DNA of 17,529 nt, taken from contig DEKA01000020.1 in NCBI GenBank assembly GCA_002353635.1, forward strand, positions 7,255-24,783, written 5' to 3'. Of this stretch, positions 1 to 7,515 are shown piece after piece. This DNA is from Lachnospiraceae bacterium UBA2734 (GTDB lineage Bacteria > Bacillota > Clostridia > Lachnospirales > Lachnospiraceae). Every line of letters begins with the position of its first letter. The first letter of the stretch is position 1. The notes below the pieces were generated by a model. It was not told the DNA's origin and made no database searches. It worked only from the letters and a program-made list of their open reading frames with translations. Made by a program: the position numbers and the translations under genes.

Positions 1-1
1 C

Positions 2-61
2 GAAACCGCCTTCGCGGATTTCGCCTCGGGGCGCCGCAAAAAACGCGGCACAGGGAGGTAA
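2..61 (+). CDS. possible 3' end of an upstream gene (partial)
   Basis: One frame is open from the window edge and ends in TAA at 59-61, inside the acpP ribosome binding site. The 19 visible residues end in a basic tail (GRRKKRGTGR). In many Firmicutes plsX precedes acpP, so this could be its C-terminus, but the residues are not recognisable and twenty open codons can occur by chance. A small hairpin (GCCGC 33-37 with GCGGC 45-49) lies within it and has no T-tract. The function is left open. Confidence 0.25.
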   Translation, partial: ETAFADFASGRRKKRGTGR

Positions 62-63
62 TT

Positions 64-306
64 ATGGATAAGGAATTTGACAAGTTAAAGAGCATTATTG
101 CGGACGTTCTGAATGTTGACCCCAACGAGATTACAGAGGAGACGACATTCGCGGATGATCTGGGCGCAGATTCTCTGGACCTGTATCAGATCATCATGGG
201 GATCGAAGAGGAATTCGGCATTACCGTTCCCCAGGAAGAGGCGGAGAAGATCACAACAGTCGGTCAGGCTCTTGAGATGCTTAAGAACGTTACAGGAGAG
301 AACTGA
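64..306 (+). CDS. acpP: acyl carrier protein
   Basis: This 80-residue acidic helical protein carries growing acyl chains on a 4'-phosphopantetheine arm during type II fatty-acid synthesis in the cytoplasm. The attachment motif GADSLD is at residues 34-39, with Ser37 as the predicted modified serine, and the size and charge are typical of the family. The start is fixed by a strong Shine-Dalgarno, GGGAGG at 53-58, five bases before ATG. Helix II after the serine reads LYQIIMGIEEEFGI, which keeps the usual acidic recognition face. The stop codon overlaps the rnc start (TGATG), so the two genes are almost certainly translationally coupled. Identification is secure. A specialised carrier for another pathway is unlikely given the rnc-smc context. 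Confidence 0.96.
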   Translation: MDKEFDKLKSIIADVLNVDPNEITEETTFADDLGADSLDLYQIIMGIEEEFGITVPQEEAEKITTVGQALEMLKNVTGEN

Positions 307-1010
307 TGGAAGAGCCGTCAAGAGACGTCCTTGAGGACCGCATCGGCTATCACTTTAAGAATCGTTATCTTCTTGAGTGCGCACTTACGCACACTTCCTA
401 TGCCAACGAGCAGAAGATCAGAAGATACGAGGACTATGAGCGCCTTGAATTTCTTGGCGACGCTGTCCTTGAAATGATCTCCAGCGCATTTCTCTACGAG
501 AAGTATCCGGACAAGCATGAGGGAGATCTCACCAAGATCCGCGCCTCTCTTGTCTGTGAACCGGCGCTTGCCTACTGCGCAAGGGACATTCAGCTGCAGC
601 AGTACATCCGCCTTGGAAAGGGCGAAGAAGGATGCGGAGGAAGAGCCAAGGACTCCATCACTTCTGATGTCATGGAGGCACTCATCGGTGCCATGTATCT
701 TGACAGCGGAAATGCGGAGGCACCGAAGCAGTTCATTATGCGCTTTATTCTCTCTGACCTGGAGGGCAAGCTTCTTTTTTACGATGCCAAGTCCATTCTG
801 CAGGAGCAGTGTCAGAAAAACGGCGGCACAGTGACTTATGACATCGTAAATGAAGACGGGCCAAGCCATATGCGCACGTATACCGCAGCCGTACTGATTA
901 ACGGTGAGGAAAAGGAGCGCGGCACCGGTCACTCCAAGAAGGCTGCCGAGCAGGAGGCGGCATACAGACTCCTTCTGCGCACCAGACAAAAGGAGCAGCA
1001 TCTGCAGTGA
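306..1010 (+). CDS. rnc: ribonuclease III
   Basis: This 234-residue double-strand-specific endoribonuclease processes rRNA precursors and structured mRNAs. The catalytic signature ERLEFLGDAVL is at residues 45-55. The metal-binding acids E45/E48/D52 and D121/E124 (in DVMEALIGA) correspond to E38/E41/D45 and D114/E117 of the E. coli enzyme. A C-terminal double-stranded-RNA-binding domain spans about 160-226 and ends in the conserved GTGHSKKAAEQEAA helix. The length matches the family. The ATG overlaps the acpP stop by one base, and its Shine-Dalgarno AGGAG (294-298) lies inside acpP. A terminator-like hairpin follows the stop. All key residues are intact. Confidence 0.97.
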   Translation: MEEPSRDVLEDRIGYHFKNRYLLECALTHTSYANEQKIRRYEDYERLEFLGDAVLEMISSAFLYEKYPDKHEGDLTKIRASLVCEPALAYCARDIQLQQYIRLGKGEEGCGGRAKDSITSDVMEALIGAMYLDSGNAEAPKQFIMRFILSDLEGKLLFYDAKSILQEQCQKNGGTVTYDIVNEDGPSHMRTYTAAVLINGEEKERGTGHSKKAAEQEAAYRLLLRTRQKEQHLQ

Positions 1011-1013
1011 GGG

Positions 1014-1071
1014 CAGACAGCCTGCGGTCTGTACATCCGTAAGGAACCGCCGCGGCTGTCTGTTTCTGTTT
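1014..1071 (+). terminator. terminator-like hairpin after rnc
   Basis: A 9-bp perfect stem (CAGACAGCC 1014-1022 with GGCTGTCTG 1054-1062) encloses a second stem (GCGGT 1024-1028 with ACCGC 1046-1050) and is followed at once by TTTCTGTTT. This is a good rho-independent terminator or attenuator shape, with the T-tract interrupted by CTG. It suggests that acpP-rnc can be uncoupled from smc. No convincing -35/-10 pair for smc was found in the remaining 55 bases; TATAAC at 1108-1113 is the best -10-like string. Confidence 0.65.
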
Positions 1072-1125
1072 CATGTCATTTTCTGATCAAGGTATTTTCC
1101 GAACACATATAACAATCTGATATAC

Positions 1126-4100
1126 ATGTATCTTAAGAGTATCGAAATCCAGGGATTCAAATCCTTTGCCAATAAAATCAAGCTGGAGTTTCATGACGGC
1201 TTCACTGCAATTGTCGGCCCGAACGGTTCAGGCAAGAGCAACGTGGCGGACGCTGTGAGATGGGTGCTGGGCGAGCAGAGAGTAAAGCAATTGCGCGGCG
1301 GGTCCATGACGGACGTTATTTTCGCGGGAACGCAGCTGAGAAAGCCTCTCTCCTCGGCCTATGTGGCCATCACGCTCGACAATTCCGACCACCGTCTCCC
1401 CACAGATTATGACGAGGTGACGGTGGCTAGGCGCCTTTACAGGAGCGGCGAGTCGGAGTATCTCATCAACGGTGCACAGGTGCGCCTGAAGGACGTGCAG
1501 GAGCTCTTCTACGACACCGGTATCGGCAAGGAGGGCTACTCCATCATCGGACAGGGTCAGATCGAGAAGATCCTCTCCGACAAGCCTGAGGACCGGCGTG
1601 AGCTCTTTGATGAGGCGGCCGGCATCGTCAAGTTCAAGAGAAGAAAGGCGGAGTCCGTCAAGAAACTCGAAAATGAGCAGGCTAACCTCGTCCGCGTAAG
1701 CGACATTCTCTCCGAACTGGAAAAGCAAGTGGGGCCTCTCGAGCAGCAGGCTGCCAAGGCCCGCATCTATATGGATACGCGCGAGGCACTGAAGAAGCTC
1801 GATGTCAATGTTTTCCTTATGGAGAATAAGGACATGACGGCCCGCCTGGATGAGGCCTCCAGAAATTATGAGGAGGCAGGGAGCGAGCTCGAAAAGGCAC
1901 AGGAGAACTATGCGCAGTCAAAGGCTTCTTTTGAGCAGATGCAGGGCGAAATTGCGCAGATCGATCAGAAGATTGAGGAGGCGCGCGGCCGCATCAGCAG
2001 AGCCAGCATCGTGCGGGGCAAGCTAGAAGGCGATGTGAAGGTCTATGAGGAGCAGATCCGATCGGCCAGGAGCCAGGCGGAGCATTTTCACACGAGAGAG
2101 GAAGCGGTCAGCAGTCAGCTGGAAAAGAGCCGGAATGAACTCGGGGCAGCGCTCGAGGGAAGGCACTCCATCGAGGAGGAGATCGGCTCCCTCAGAAACT
2201 CCAGAGATGAGGCAGCAGAGGGCCTGCAGGCTCTTCGAACAAAGGAAAAGGACCTCACGCAGAAGACGGATGATTTGCGGGCAGGCGTTCTGGAGCTGCT
2301 GAATGCGCGCGCCAATATCCGCTCGAGGATGGCTACGCTGAAGGCGAAGAAGGAGCAGTTTGAGGTCAGAAAGGCCCAGCTGAGCTCCCGTCTGATCACG
2401 GCCTCCTCTGAGGAAGCTGAGCACCAGAGAGAGCTCGAGCGCCTGCAGAGTGTCTTTGAGCAGGTCTGCGGCGAGGTGAAAAACCTGAGTGACCAGCAGA
2501 GCGATATCGACAGACAGATTCGGGAGAAGAAGGAGCTGCTCACCCAGAAGGATGAGCAGATGCGCGGTACGGAGATCGAGTACCACCAGCAGAAGTCGAG
2601 ACTCGATGCCCTGCTCAACATGGCAGAGCGCTACGAGGGCTTTGGCGGCGCGGTCAAGCGCGTCATGGAGTGCAAGGCAAAAGAGCCGGGACTTGTCGGC
2701 GTTGTGGCAGACCTCATCAAGACGGAGCCAAAGTACGAGACCGCCATCGAGACCGCACTTGGCGGTGCGATTCAGAACGTGGTCACCACGGATGTTGCGA
2801 CGACGCAGCGGCTCATCAGCATGCTGAAGAGGGAGAGGGCGGGCCGTGCAACCTTCCTTCCTTTGGAAAATATCCGCAATGCCCAGGGCTTCAACATGGT
2901 GGGCGCATTGAAGGAGCCTGGCGTCATAGGACTTGCAGATACACTTGTGCGGATTGATCCCGCCTATGTTCCTGTCGCCAGATCTCTTCTGGGCAGAATC
3001 GTGGTCGTGGATAATTTCGACCACGCGAAGGCGATCGGTGCAAAGTTCGGCCACAGGTTCCGCATGGTGACGCTCGAAGGAGATCTCTTCAACCCCGACG
3101 GCGCAATTTCCGGCGGCGCATTCAGGAACAGTTCCAATCTTCTCGGCAGAAGGCGGGAGATCGAAGGGCTGAAGAAGGATGCACAGGAGCTGAAAAAGCG
3201 TTACGATGCTCTGCAGGAGGAGATCGACAGGATAAAGGAGGAGAGAAATCTCCTTCGCGCTAAGAGCGAGTCCATAAGAACACAGCTCCAGGGAAAATTC
3301 ATCGAGCAGAACACCGCGCGGATGAATATCCGCAGCGAAGAGGAGAAAAAGAAAGCCAGCAGCGGAAACTACACATCTCTCTACGAGGAGAATGCCTCCA
3401 TCGGAAAGACGAAGGAGGAGCTCGAGAGGGATGACGCAGCTATCCAGGAAGAGCTGAGGAGTTCCTCGGAGAAGGAAAATGAGTCCAATGCGGCAATCGA
3501 AGCACTGCAGAAGGAGATTTCCGCGGTGCGCGAGGAGAGTGCCGCGCAGCAGAAGGAGCTGACGGCGCGGGAGGCTGCCCTCTCCGCAAAGGAGAAGGAG
3601 GATTCCTTCGGACGGCAGGAGATTGACCGCATGCAGGCCGATGTGACGCGCCTTGAGCAGGAGCTGAAGGAAATCACAGACAGCATAGGGAGCGGCTCCT
3701 CGGATATCGAGGACCGGCAGAAAAAGATTGAGGAGACGAAGAAGACAATTGCCTCCTCCTATGCCGAGCAGGAGAGCGCCCAGACGGATTTGAAGTCGCT
3801 TGCACAGCAGCGCGAAGCGCTGGATGCGCAGCAGAAGAAATGTCTGGAGGACCGTGACCGCTTCGCGGATGAAAAAGCGGGGCTGGACAAGGAAGTTTAC
3901 CGTCTGGAGGCACAGAAGACGCGCCTCAGTGAGGCCTTGGAGAACCAGATCAACTATATGTGGTCGGAATACGAGATCACGCTGACGGATGCCGAGGGCA
4001 TGCGCGATGAGACACTGACGGATCTGCATGCCATGAAGAAGGACATCTCCTCTTTGAAGAGCAAAATCAAGGGACTTGGCAGCGTCAATGTCGGCGCCAT

Positions 4101-4689
4101 TGAAGAATACGCACAGGTGAAGGAGCGGTACACGTTCCTGAAGAAGCAGCACGACGACATTGTTGAAGCCCAGAAATCTCTTGAGCAGATCATCACAGAG
4201 CTCGATGAGGCCATGAGAACGCAGTTCAAGACACAGTTCGCCAAGATCCAGACGGAATTCGATAAGGTATTCAAGGAGATGTTCGGCGGCGGAACCGGGC
4301 GTCTTGAGCTCGTCGAGGGGGAAGATATTCTCGAAGCAGGCGTGTGCGTCATCGCACAGCCCCCGGGAAAGAAGCTGCAGAACATGATGCAGATGTCCGG
4401 CGGAGAGAAGTCCCTGACCGCAATTTCGCTTCTCTTTGCGATCCAGAATCTGAAGCCTTCTCCGTTCTGTCTTTTGGACGAGATCGAGGCTGCGCTCGAC
4501 GAGAGCAACGTCGTTCGCTTTGCAGGATATCTGCATAAGCTGACCAAGAACACGCAGTTTATTGTGATCACACACAGACGCGGTACGATGGATCAGGCTG
4601 ACCGTCTCTACGGCATCACCATGCAGGAAAAGGGCGTATCGGCACTTGTGAGTGTATCTCTGATCGACGACAAGGATCTGGCCTCCTGA
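1126..4689 (+). CDS. smc: chromosome segregation ATPase SMC
   Basis: At 1187 residues this is the usual bacterial SMC size. It dimerises and, with ScpA/ScpB, compacts and individualises the chromosome. The N-terminal ATPase half has Walker A GPNGSGKSN at 31-39. Long heptad-rich, Glu/Lys/Gln-rich coiled coils run at about 170-500 and 680-1000. The hinge spans about 505-675 (GFGGAVKRV at 505-513, later GGAIQNVV). The C-terminal half has the ABC signature MSGGEKS at 1090-1096 and Walker B CLLDEIEAALDE at 1115-1126. The start MYLKSIEIQGFKSFA matches the family N-terminus, yet no Shine-Dalgarno is visible in the 20 bases before it. The gene is flanked by rnc and ftsY, as in many Firmicutes. Confidence 0.97.
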   Translation: MYLKSIEIQGFKSFANKIKLEFHDGFTAIVGPNGSGKSNVADAVRWVLGEQRVKQLRGGSMTDVIFAGTQLRKPLSSAYVAITLDNSDHRLPTDYDEVTVARRLYRSGESEYLINGAQVRLKDVQELFYDTGIGKEGYSIIGQGQIEKILSDKPEDRRELFDEAAGIVKFKRRKAESVKKLENEQANLVRVSDILSELEKQVGPLEQQAAKARIYMDTREALKKLDVNVFLMENKDMTARLDEASRNYEEAGSELEKAQENYAQSKASFEQMQGEIAQIDQKIEEARGRISRASIVRGKLEGDVKVYEEQIRSARSQAEHFHTREEAVSSQLEKSRNELGAALEGRHSIEEEIGSLRNSRDEAAEGLQALRTKEKDLTQKTDDLRAGVLELLNARANIRSRMATLKAKKEQFEVRKAQLSSRLITASSEEAEHQRELERLQSVFEQVCGEVKNLSDQQSDIDRQIREKKELLTQKDEQMRGTEIEYHQQKSRLDALLNMAERYEGFGGAVKRVMECKAKEPGLVGVVADLIKTEPKYETAIETALGGAIQNVVTTDVATTQRLISMLKRERAGRATFLPLENIRNAQGFNMVGALKEPGVIGLADTLVRIDPAYVPVARSLLGRIVVVDNFDHAKAIGAKFGHRFRMVTLEGDLFNPDGAISGGAFRNSSNLLGRRREIEGLKKDAQELKKRYDALQEEIDRIKEERNLLRAKSESIRTQLQGKFIEQNTARMNIRSEEEKKKASSGNYTSLYEENASIGKTKEELERDDAAIQEELRSSSEKENESNAAIEALQKEISAVREESAAQQKELTAREAALSAKEKEDSFGRQEIDRMQADVTRLEQELKEITDSIGSGSSDIEDRQKKIEETKKTIASSYAEQESAQTDLKSLAQQREALDAQQKKCLEDRDRFADEKAGLDKEVYRLEAQKTRLSEALENQINYMWSEYEITLTDAEGMRDETLTDLHAMKKDISSLKSKIKGLGSVNVGAIEEYAQVKERYTFLKKQHDDIVEAQKSLEQIITELDEAMRTQFKTQFAKIQTEFDKVFKEMFGGGTGRLELVEGEDILEAGVCVIAQPPGKKLQNMMQMSGGEKSLTAISLLFAIQNLKPSPFCLLDEIEAALDESNVVRFAGYLHKLTKNTQFIVITHRRGTMDQADRLYGITMQEKGVSALVSVSLIDDKDLAS

Positions 4690-4822
4690 CAGACGCCATA
4701 AGGTGTACAATGCGTCGTGAAGCGTGCAGGAGCGCGGATGGAGAGCTGCCGGTGCGGACGGGACCTGCAGACAGATACAAAGGTGTCAGTGAAAGCGACA
4801 TACGGCGGAATAGAGGAGCACT

Positions 4823-5764
4823 ATGGAACAGCAGAAGAAGGGGTTCTTTGCAAGACTGAAAGAGGGCCTTGCCCGCACAAGAGACAATATTGTCAGCGGG
4901 ATGGACAGGATATTTTCAGGTTATTCGGAGATTGATGACGATTTCTACGAGGAGCTCGAGGAGATCATGATCATGGGAGATCTCGGCGTCAAGACGACGG
5001 ATGAGATCATCTCCAGGCTGAAGGAGCAGGTAAAGGAGCAGCACATCAAGGAACCCTCTGCCTGCAAGGAACTGCTGATCGAGGACATCCGCGGGAAGAT
5101 GCAGGTGGATGAGCATGCCTATGACTTCGAGGAGGGGCCTTCCGTCGTGCTCATCATCGGCGTCAACGGCGTCGGCAAGACCACATCGGTCGGCAAGCTC
5201 GCCTCCATCTACCGCGAGAGGGGAAAAAAGGTCCTGATCGCTTCTGCAGATACGTTCCGCGCGGCGGCAGCAGACCAGCTGGCCGTGTGGGCAAAGCGCG
5301 CGGATGCCGAGCTCATCAGTGGCAGCGAGGGGTCGGATCCAGGCAGCGTCGTCTATGATGCACTGCAGGCCGCAAAGGCAAGACACACGGACATCGTCCT
5401 GTGCGATACGGCGGGGCGTCTCCACAATAAAAAGAATCTGATGCAGGAGCTGGCCAAGATTGACCGGATCATTACACGGGAGTACCCGGAGGCGATGCGG
5501 GAGAATCTGGTGGTTCTCGATGGCACGACGGGTCAGAATGCACTCGCGCAGGCGAGGGAATTCTCCGGCGTCACCAATCTGACCGGCATCATTCTTACCA
5601 AGATGGATGGGACGAGCAAGGGCGGCATTGCCGTTGCCGTACAGGCAGAGCTGGGCATCCCTGTCAAGTACATCGGCGTCGGCGAGGGACTCGATGACCT
5701 GCAGCGCTTTGATCCCGATGCCTTTGTGAAGGCTCTTTTTGACGTGAATGAACCAGAGGCGTGA
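4823..5764 (+). CDS. ftsY: signal recognition particle receptor FtsY
   Basis: This 313-residue SRP-family GTPase docks the SRP-ribosome complex at the membrane translocon. A short charged N-terminal helix (residues 1-20) is followed by the N domain (about 25-95) and the G domain: P-loop GVNGVGKT 113-120, DTFRAAA 143-149, DTAGR 195-199 and TKMDG 259-263. It lacks the long acidic A domain of E. coli FtsY, which is normal for Gram-positives. The start is supported by GAGGAG at 4813-4818. The 133-base gap after smc contains no gene that I can support. Its partner Ffh is encoded about 1.7 kb downstream. Confidence 0.97.
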   Translation: MEQQKKGFFARLKEGLARTRDNIVSGMDRIFSGYSEIDDDFYEELEEIMIMGDLGVKTTDEIISRLKEQVKEQHIKEPSACKELLIEDIRGKMQVDEHAYDFEEGPSVVLIIGVNGVGKTTSVGKLASIYRERGKKVLIASADTFRAAAADQLAVWAKRADAELISGSEGSDPGSVVYDALQAAKARHTDIVLCDTAGRLHNKKNLMQELAKIDRIITREYPEAMRENLVVLDGTTGQNALAQAREFSGVTNLTGIILTKMDGTSKGGIAVAVQAELGIPVKYIGVGEGLDDLQRFDPDAFVKALFDVNEPEA

Positions 5765-5829
5765 CTGCGGGTGAGCCTGAAGAGAGCGGACAGCACTATC
5801 AGGCTTCTATGCAGCGGGGGTAACAGGAT

Positions 5830-6963
5830 ATGGACAATCCGGTCGGCATGAATCACAAAGAGGAGCGGACGCCGGGCAGAGCCCAGTCCGCCTACTACAT
5901 CAACATTATTGTGCTCTGTGTGGTGACGCTTGCCGCAATGGCGGCAGCACTCTTTTCCCTGCACAGGTACAGGCAGAGTGAGCGGCAGAAGGAAATTCTG
6001 CAGTCGCGCATAGAGGCCCTTGAAGGGGACAACAAGTCTCTCTACACATCTGCTGAGGTGGACAGCATCAGGGAGGAAGCAAGAGATGCCGGCGCCTCAG
6101 AGGAAAAGAATGCGATCCAGATGAGCATTCAGTCGACGCTTGAGTCCGGAGGCAGCACGCTTTCCATGCTGCGAAGCCTTTTTGCGGATGATCTTGTTGT
6201 GCTCAGCAACGGCAAGTATTACTTCTACCCTGTACTGACAGATCTCGCCAAAAATGACTTCAAGGACGGGGATTTTGACCTCGATGATACAGGGTTTCTC
6301 ACCTATAAGGGAAGCGACAAGGATATCTCTCTCATCCGGGGCATTGATGTGTCGGAGGAGAACGGCGAGATCGACTGGCAGAGTGCACAGGAGGAGGGAA
6401 CATCCTTTGCAATGGTGTGCGCAGGCGGAAGAGATGCAGAAGGTGTCATCACTGATGACAGGAATTTTGCCTCCAACGTACAGGGAGCTGCGGCATCCGG
6501 AATGTCCGTCGGTGTGTACTACAACTTCTCTGCGGTCTCCAAGGAGGAGGCGCAGGAGGACGCCGATCACCTGATCGCGCAGATGAAGAACTATAAATCG
6601 CAGATTCACTACCCGGTGGCCTGCTCACTGTCTGTGCCGGAAGAGGGGGCACGCACAGCAGTTCTGAAGAGAGCCGAGTGGACGGACAATGTCAGGACGT
6701 TCTGCAATAAAATAAAGGCAGCCGGTTATACACCTATGATTTATGGCACCATCGCAGCAGTGATCATGGAGACGAATGTCGACCAGCTCGATGAATACGG
6801 CAAATGGATCGCCAATTACGACGACAGTATTTACTACCCCTATTCCTTCTCTATGTGGCAGTATTCCAGCAGCGGCCAGGTGCAGGGTATCACAGGAGAT
6901 ACACATCTCGATGCCATGATCGTAAAGAAGAAGGCAACGGAGACTGAGAAATCAGATAAGTGA
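5830..6963 (+). CDS. membrane-anchored GH25-like (lysozyme-fold) protein, probably catalytically inactive
   Basis: This 377-residue protein has one transmembrane segment at about 22-44, a short coiled coil (48-70), a linker region, and a GH25 (Chalaropsis/cellosyl-type muramidase) domain from about 168 to 365. Fold landmarks are clear: RGIDVSEENGEIDW (170-183), GVYYNFS (228-234), YPVACSLS (261-268), WIANYD (326-331) and MWQYSSSGQVQGITGD (342-357). Family knowledge places the catalytic acids in GIDVS, in DxE after PV, and in the final GDVDxN. Here the first is kept (D173), DxE is S266-L-S268, and the last Asp is H359. Hydrolysis is therefore doubtful, and peptidoglycan binding is an inference. 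The topology predicts an extracytoplasmic domain. A GGGGG run and CAGGAT precede the start. The gene stands between ftsY and ylxM, where it is not part of the standard set. Confidence 0.8.
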   Translation: MDNPVGMNHKEERTPGRAQSAYYINIIVLCVVTLAAMAAALFSLHRYRQSERQKEILQSRIEALEGDNKSLYTSAEVDSIREEARDAGASEEKNAIQMSIQSTLESGGSTLSMLRSLFADDLVVLSNGKYYFYPVLTDLAKNDFKDGDFDLDDTGFLTYKGSDKDISLIRGIDVSEENGEIDWQSAQEEGTSFAMVCAGGRDAEGVITDDRNFASNVQGAAASGMSVGVYYNFSAVSKEEAQEDADHLIAQMKNYKSQIHYPVACSLSVPEEGARTAVLKRAEWTDNVRTFCNKIKAAGYTPMIYGTIAAVIMETNVDQLDEYGKWIANYDDSIYYPYSFSMWQYSSSGQVQGITGDTHLDAMIVKKKATETEKSDK

Positions 6964-6991
6964 ATGTCGGCGCATCAATATATGCGGGCAG

Positions 6992-7022
6992 GTACTAAAG
7001 ACTTCAGAATTCTGTACTAAAG
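6992..7022 (+). repeat. 9-bp direct repeats around a 10-bp palindrome
   Basis: GTACTAAAG occurs at 6992-7000 and again at 7014-7022, so the repeat period is 22 bases, about two helical turns. The palindrome CAGAATTCTG (7005-7014) lies between them. The second copy runs into the 21-bp inverted repeat that carries the ylxM -35 box. The arrangement looks like a regulator-binding region, but no family can be assigned. Confidence 0.45.
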
Positions 7023-7068
7023 CTTATGAGGATGTCAAGAAAAAATACTTGACATCCTCATAAGCTTT
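7019..7068. repeat. perfect 21-bp inverted repeat (hairpin) before ylxM
   Basis: The arms at 7019-7039 and 7048-7068 are exact reverse complements, separated by eight bases (AAAAAATA). Transcribed, this forms a long stem of mixed composition followed by CTGTATG rather than a T-tract, so it is at best a weak terminator of the upstream GH25-like gene. Each arm contains TTGACA read in opposite directions. The right-arm copy is the -35 box of the predicted ylxM promoter. Confidence 0.85.
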
Positions 7069-7077
7069 CTGTATGAT
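7049..7077 (+). promoter_or_regulatory. near-consensus sigma-A promoter for ylxM-ffh
   Basis: TTGACA at 7049-7054 is followed by a 17-base spacer and TATGAT at 7072-7077: a perfect -35, the optimal spacing, and five of six matches at -10. Transcription should begin around 7083-7086, which coincides with the ylxM start codon at 7086. The -35 lies inside the right arm of a perfect inverted repeat, so DNA cruciform formation or a protein bound to the repeat could affect its use. This is the best promoter in the window. Confidence 0.8.
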
Positions 7078-7085
7078 ACCGGAGT

Positions 7086-7424
7086 ATGGAAAAAATTGTC
7101 GAGCAGGGAATTCTATATGATTTCTATGGAGGGCTCCTGACACCGCACCAGAGGCGGATTTACGAGGATGTGGCCTACAATGACCTCTCTCTGCGGGAGA
7201 TTGCGGAGAAAGAGGGCATCAGCAAGCAGGCAGTGTCCGATCTCATCCGGCGCGTGACAAAGCAGATGAGAGATTACGAGGAGCAGCTCGGCATGATCCG
7301 CCGCTATGAGTCCATACGCAAAGTCCTTGATGTATTGGAGAAGGATGCTGAAGGCACTCCTTCCGTTTCTTCCTCAGAGGTTGGCGAGGCAGTCCGGAAG
7401 ATCCGCAGCAGTCTTGAGGGATGA
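7086..7424 (+). CDS. ylxM: YlxM/p13 family helix-turn-helix protein (UPF0122)
   Basis: This 112-residue protein belongs to the YlxM family, which is nearly always encoded beside ffh and is implicated in SRP function. The N-terminal LYDFYGGLLTPHQRRIY matches the family opening. A sigma-70-region-4-like helix-turn-helix follows (SLREIAEKEGISKQAVSDLI, about residues 37-56), then a charged helical tail. The start agrees with the family N-terminus, but the only purine-rich motif, GGAG at 7081-7084, is one base from ATG and too close to act as a ribosome site. Together with the promoter position, this points to a leaderless or near-leaderless message. Ffh follows after 91 bases. Confidence 0.92.
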   Translation: MEKIVEQGILYDFYGGLLTPHQRRIYEDVAYNDLSLREIAEKEGISKQAVSDLIRRVTKQMRDYEEQLGMIRRYESIRKVLDVLEKDAEGTPSVSSSEVGEAVRKIRSSLEG

Positions 7425-7515
7425 GGGCAGGCTCCTGACGGAGAACGACAGAAATCTCATTTCGGCCGTCATCAGGTGTGACCGGCAGAAATCCTATTGA
7501 TTAAGGTTAGAGAAC

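Noticed and set aside
2023..4710. 895-codon open frame on the minus strand across smc
   Set aside because: It is a Leu/Arg/Cys-rich mirror of smc codons without a recognisable domain; long antisense frames are expected from the Glu/Lys/Gln-rich coiled-coil codon usage.
4717..4935. 72-codon GTG-started frame between smc and ftsY
   Set aside because: More than half overlaps ftsY in another frame, and the unique part has no recognisable motif or ribosome site.
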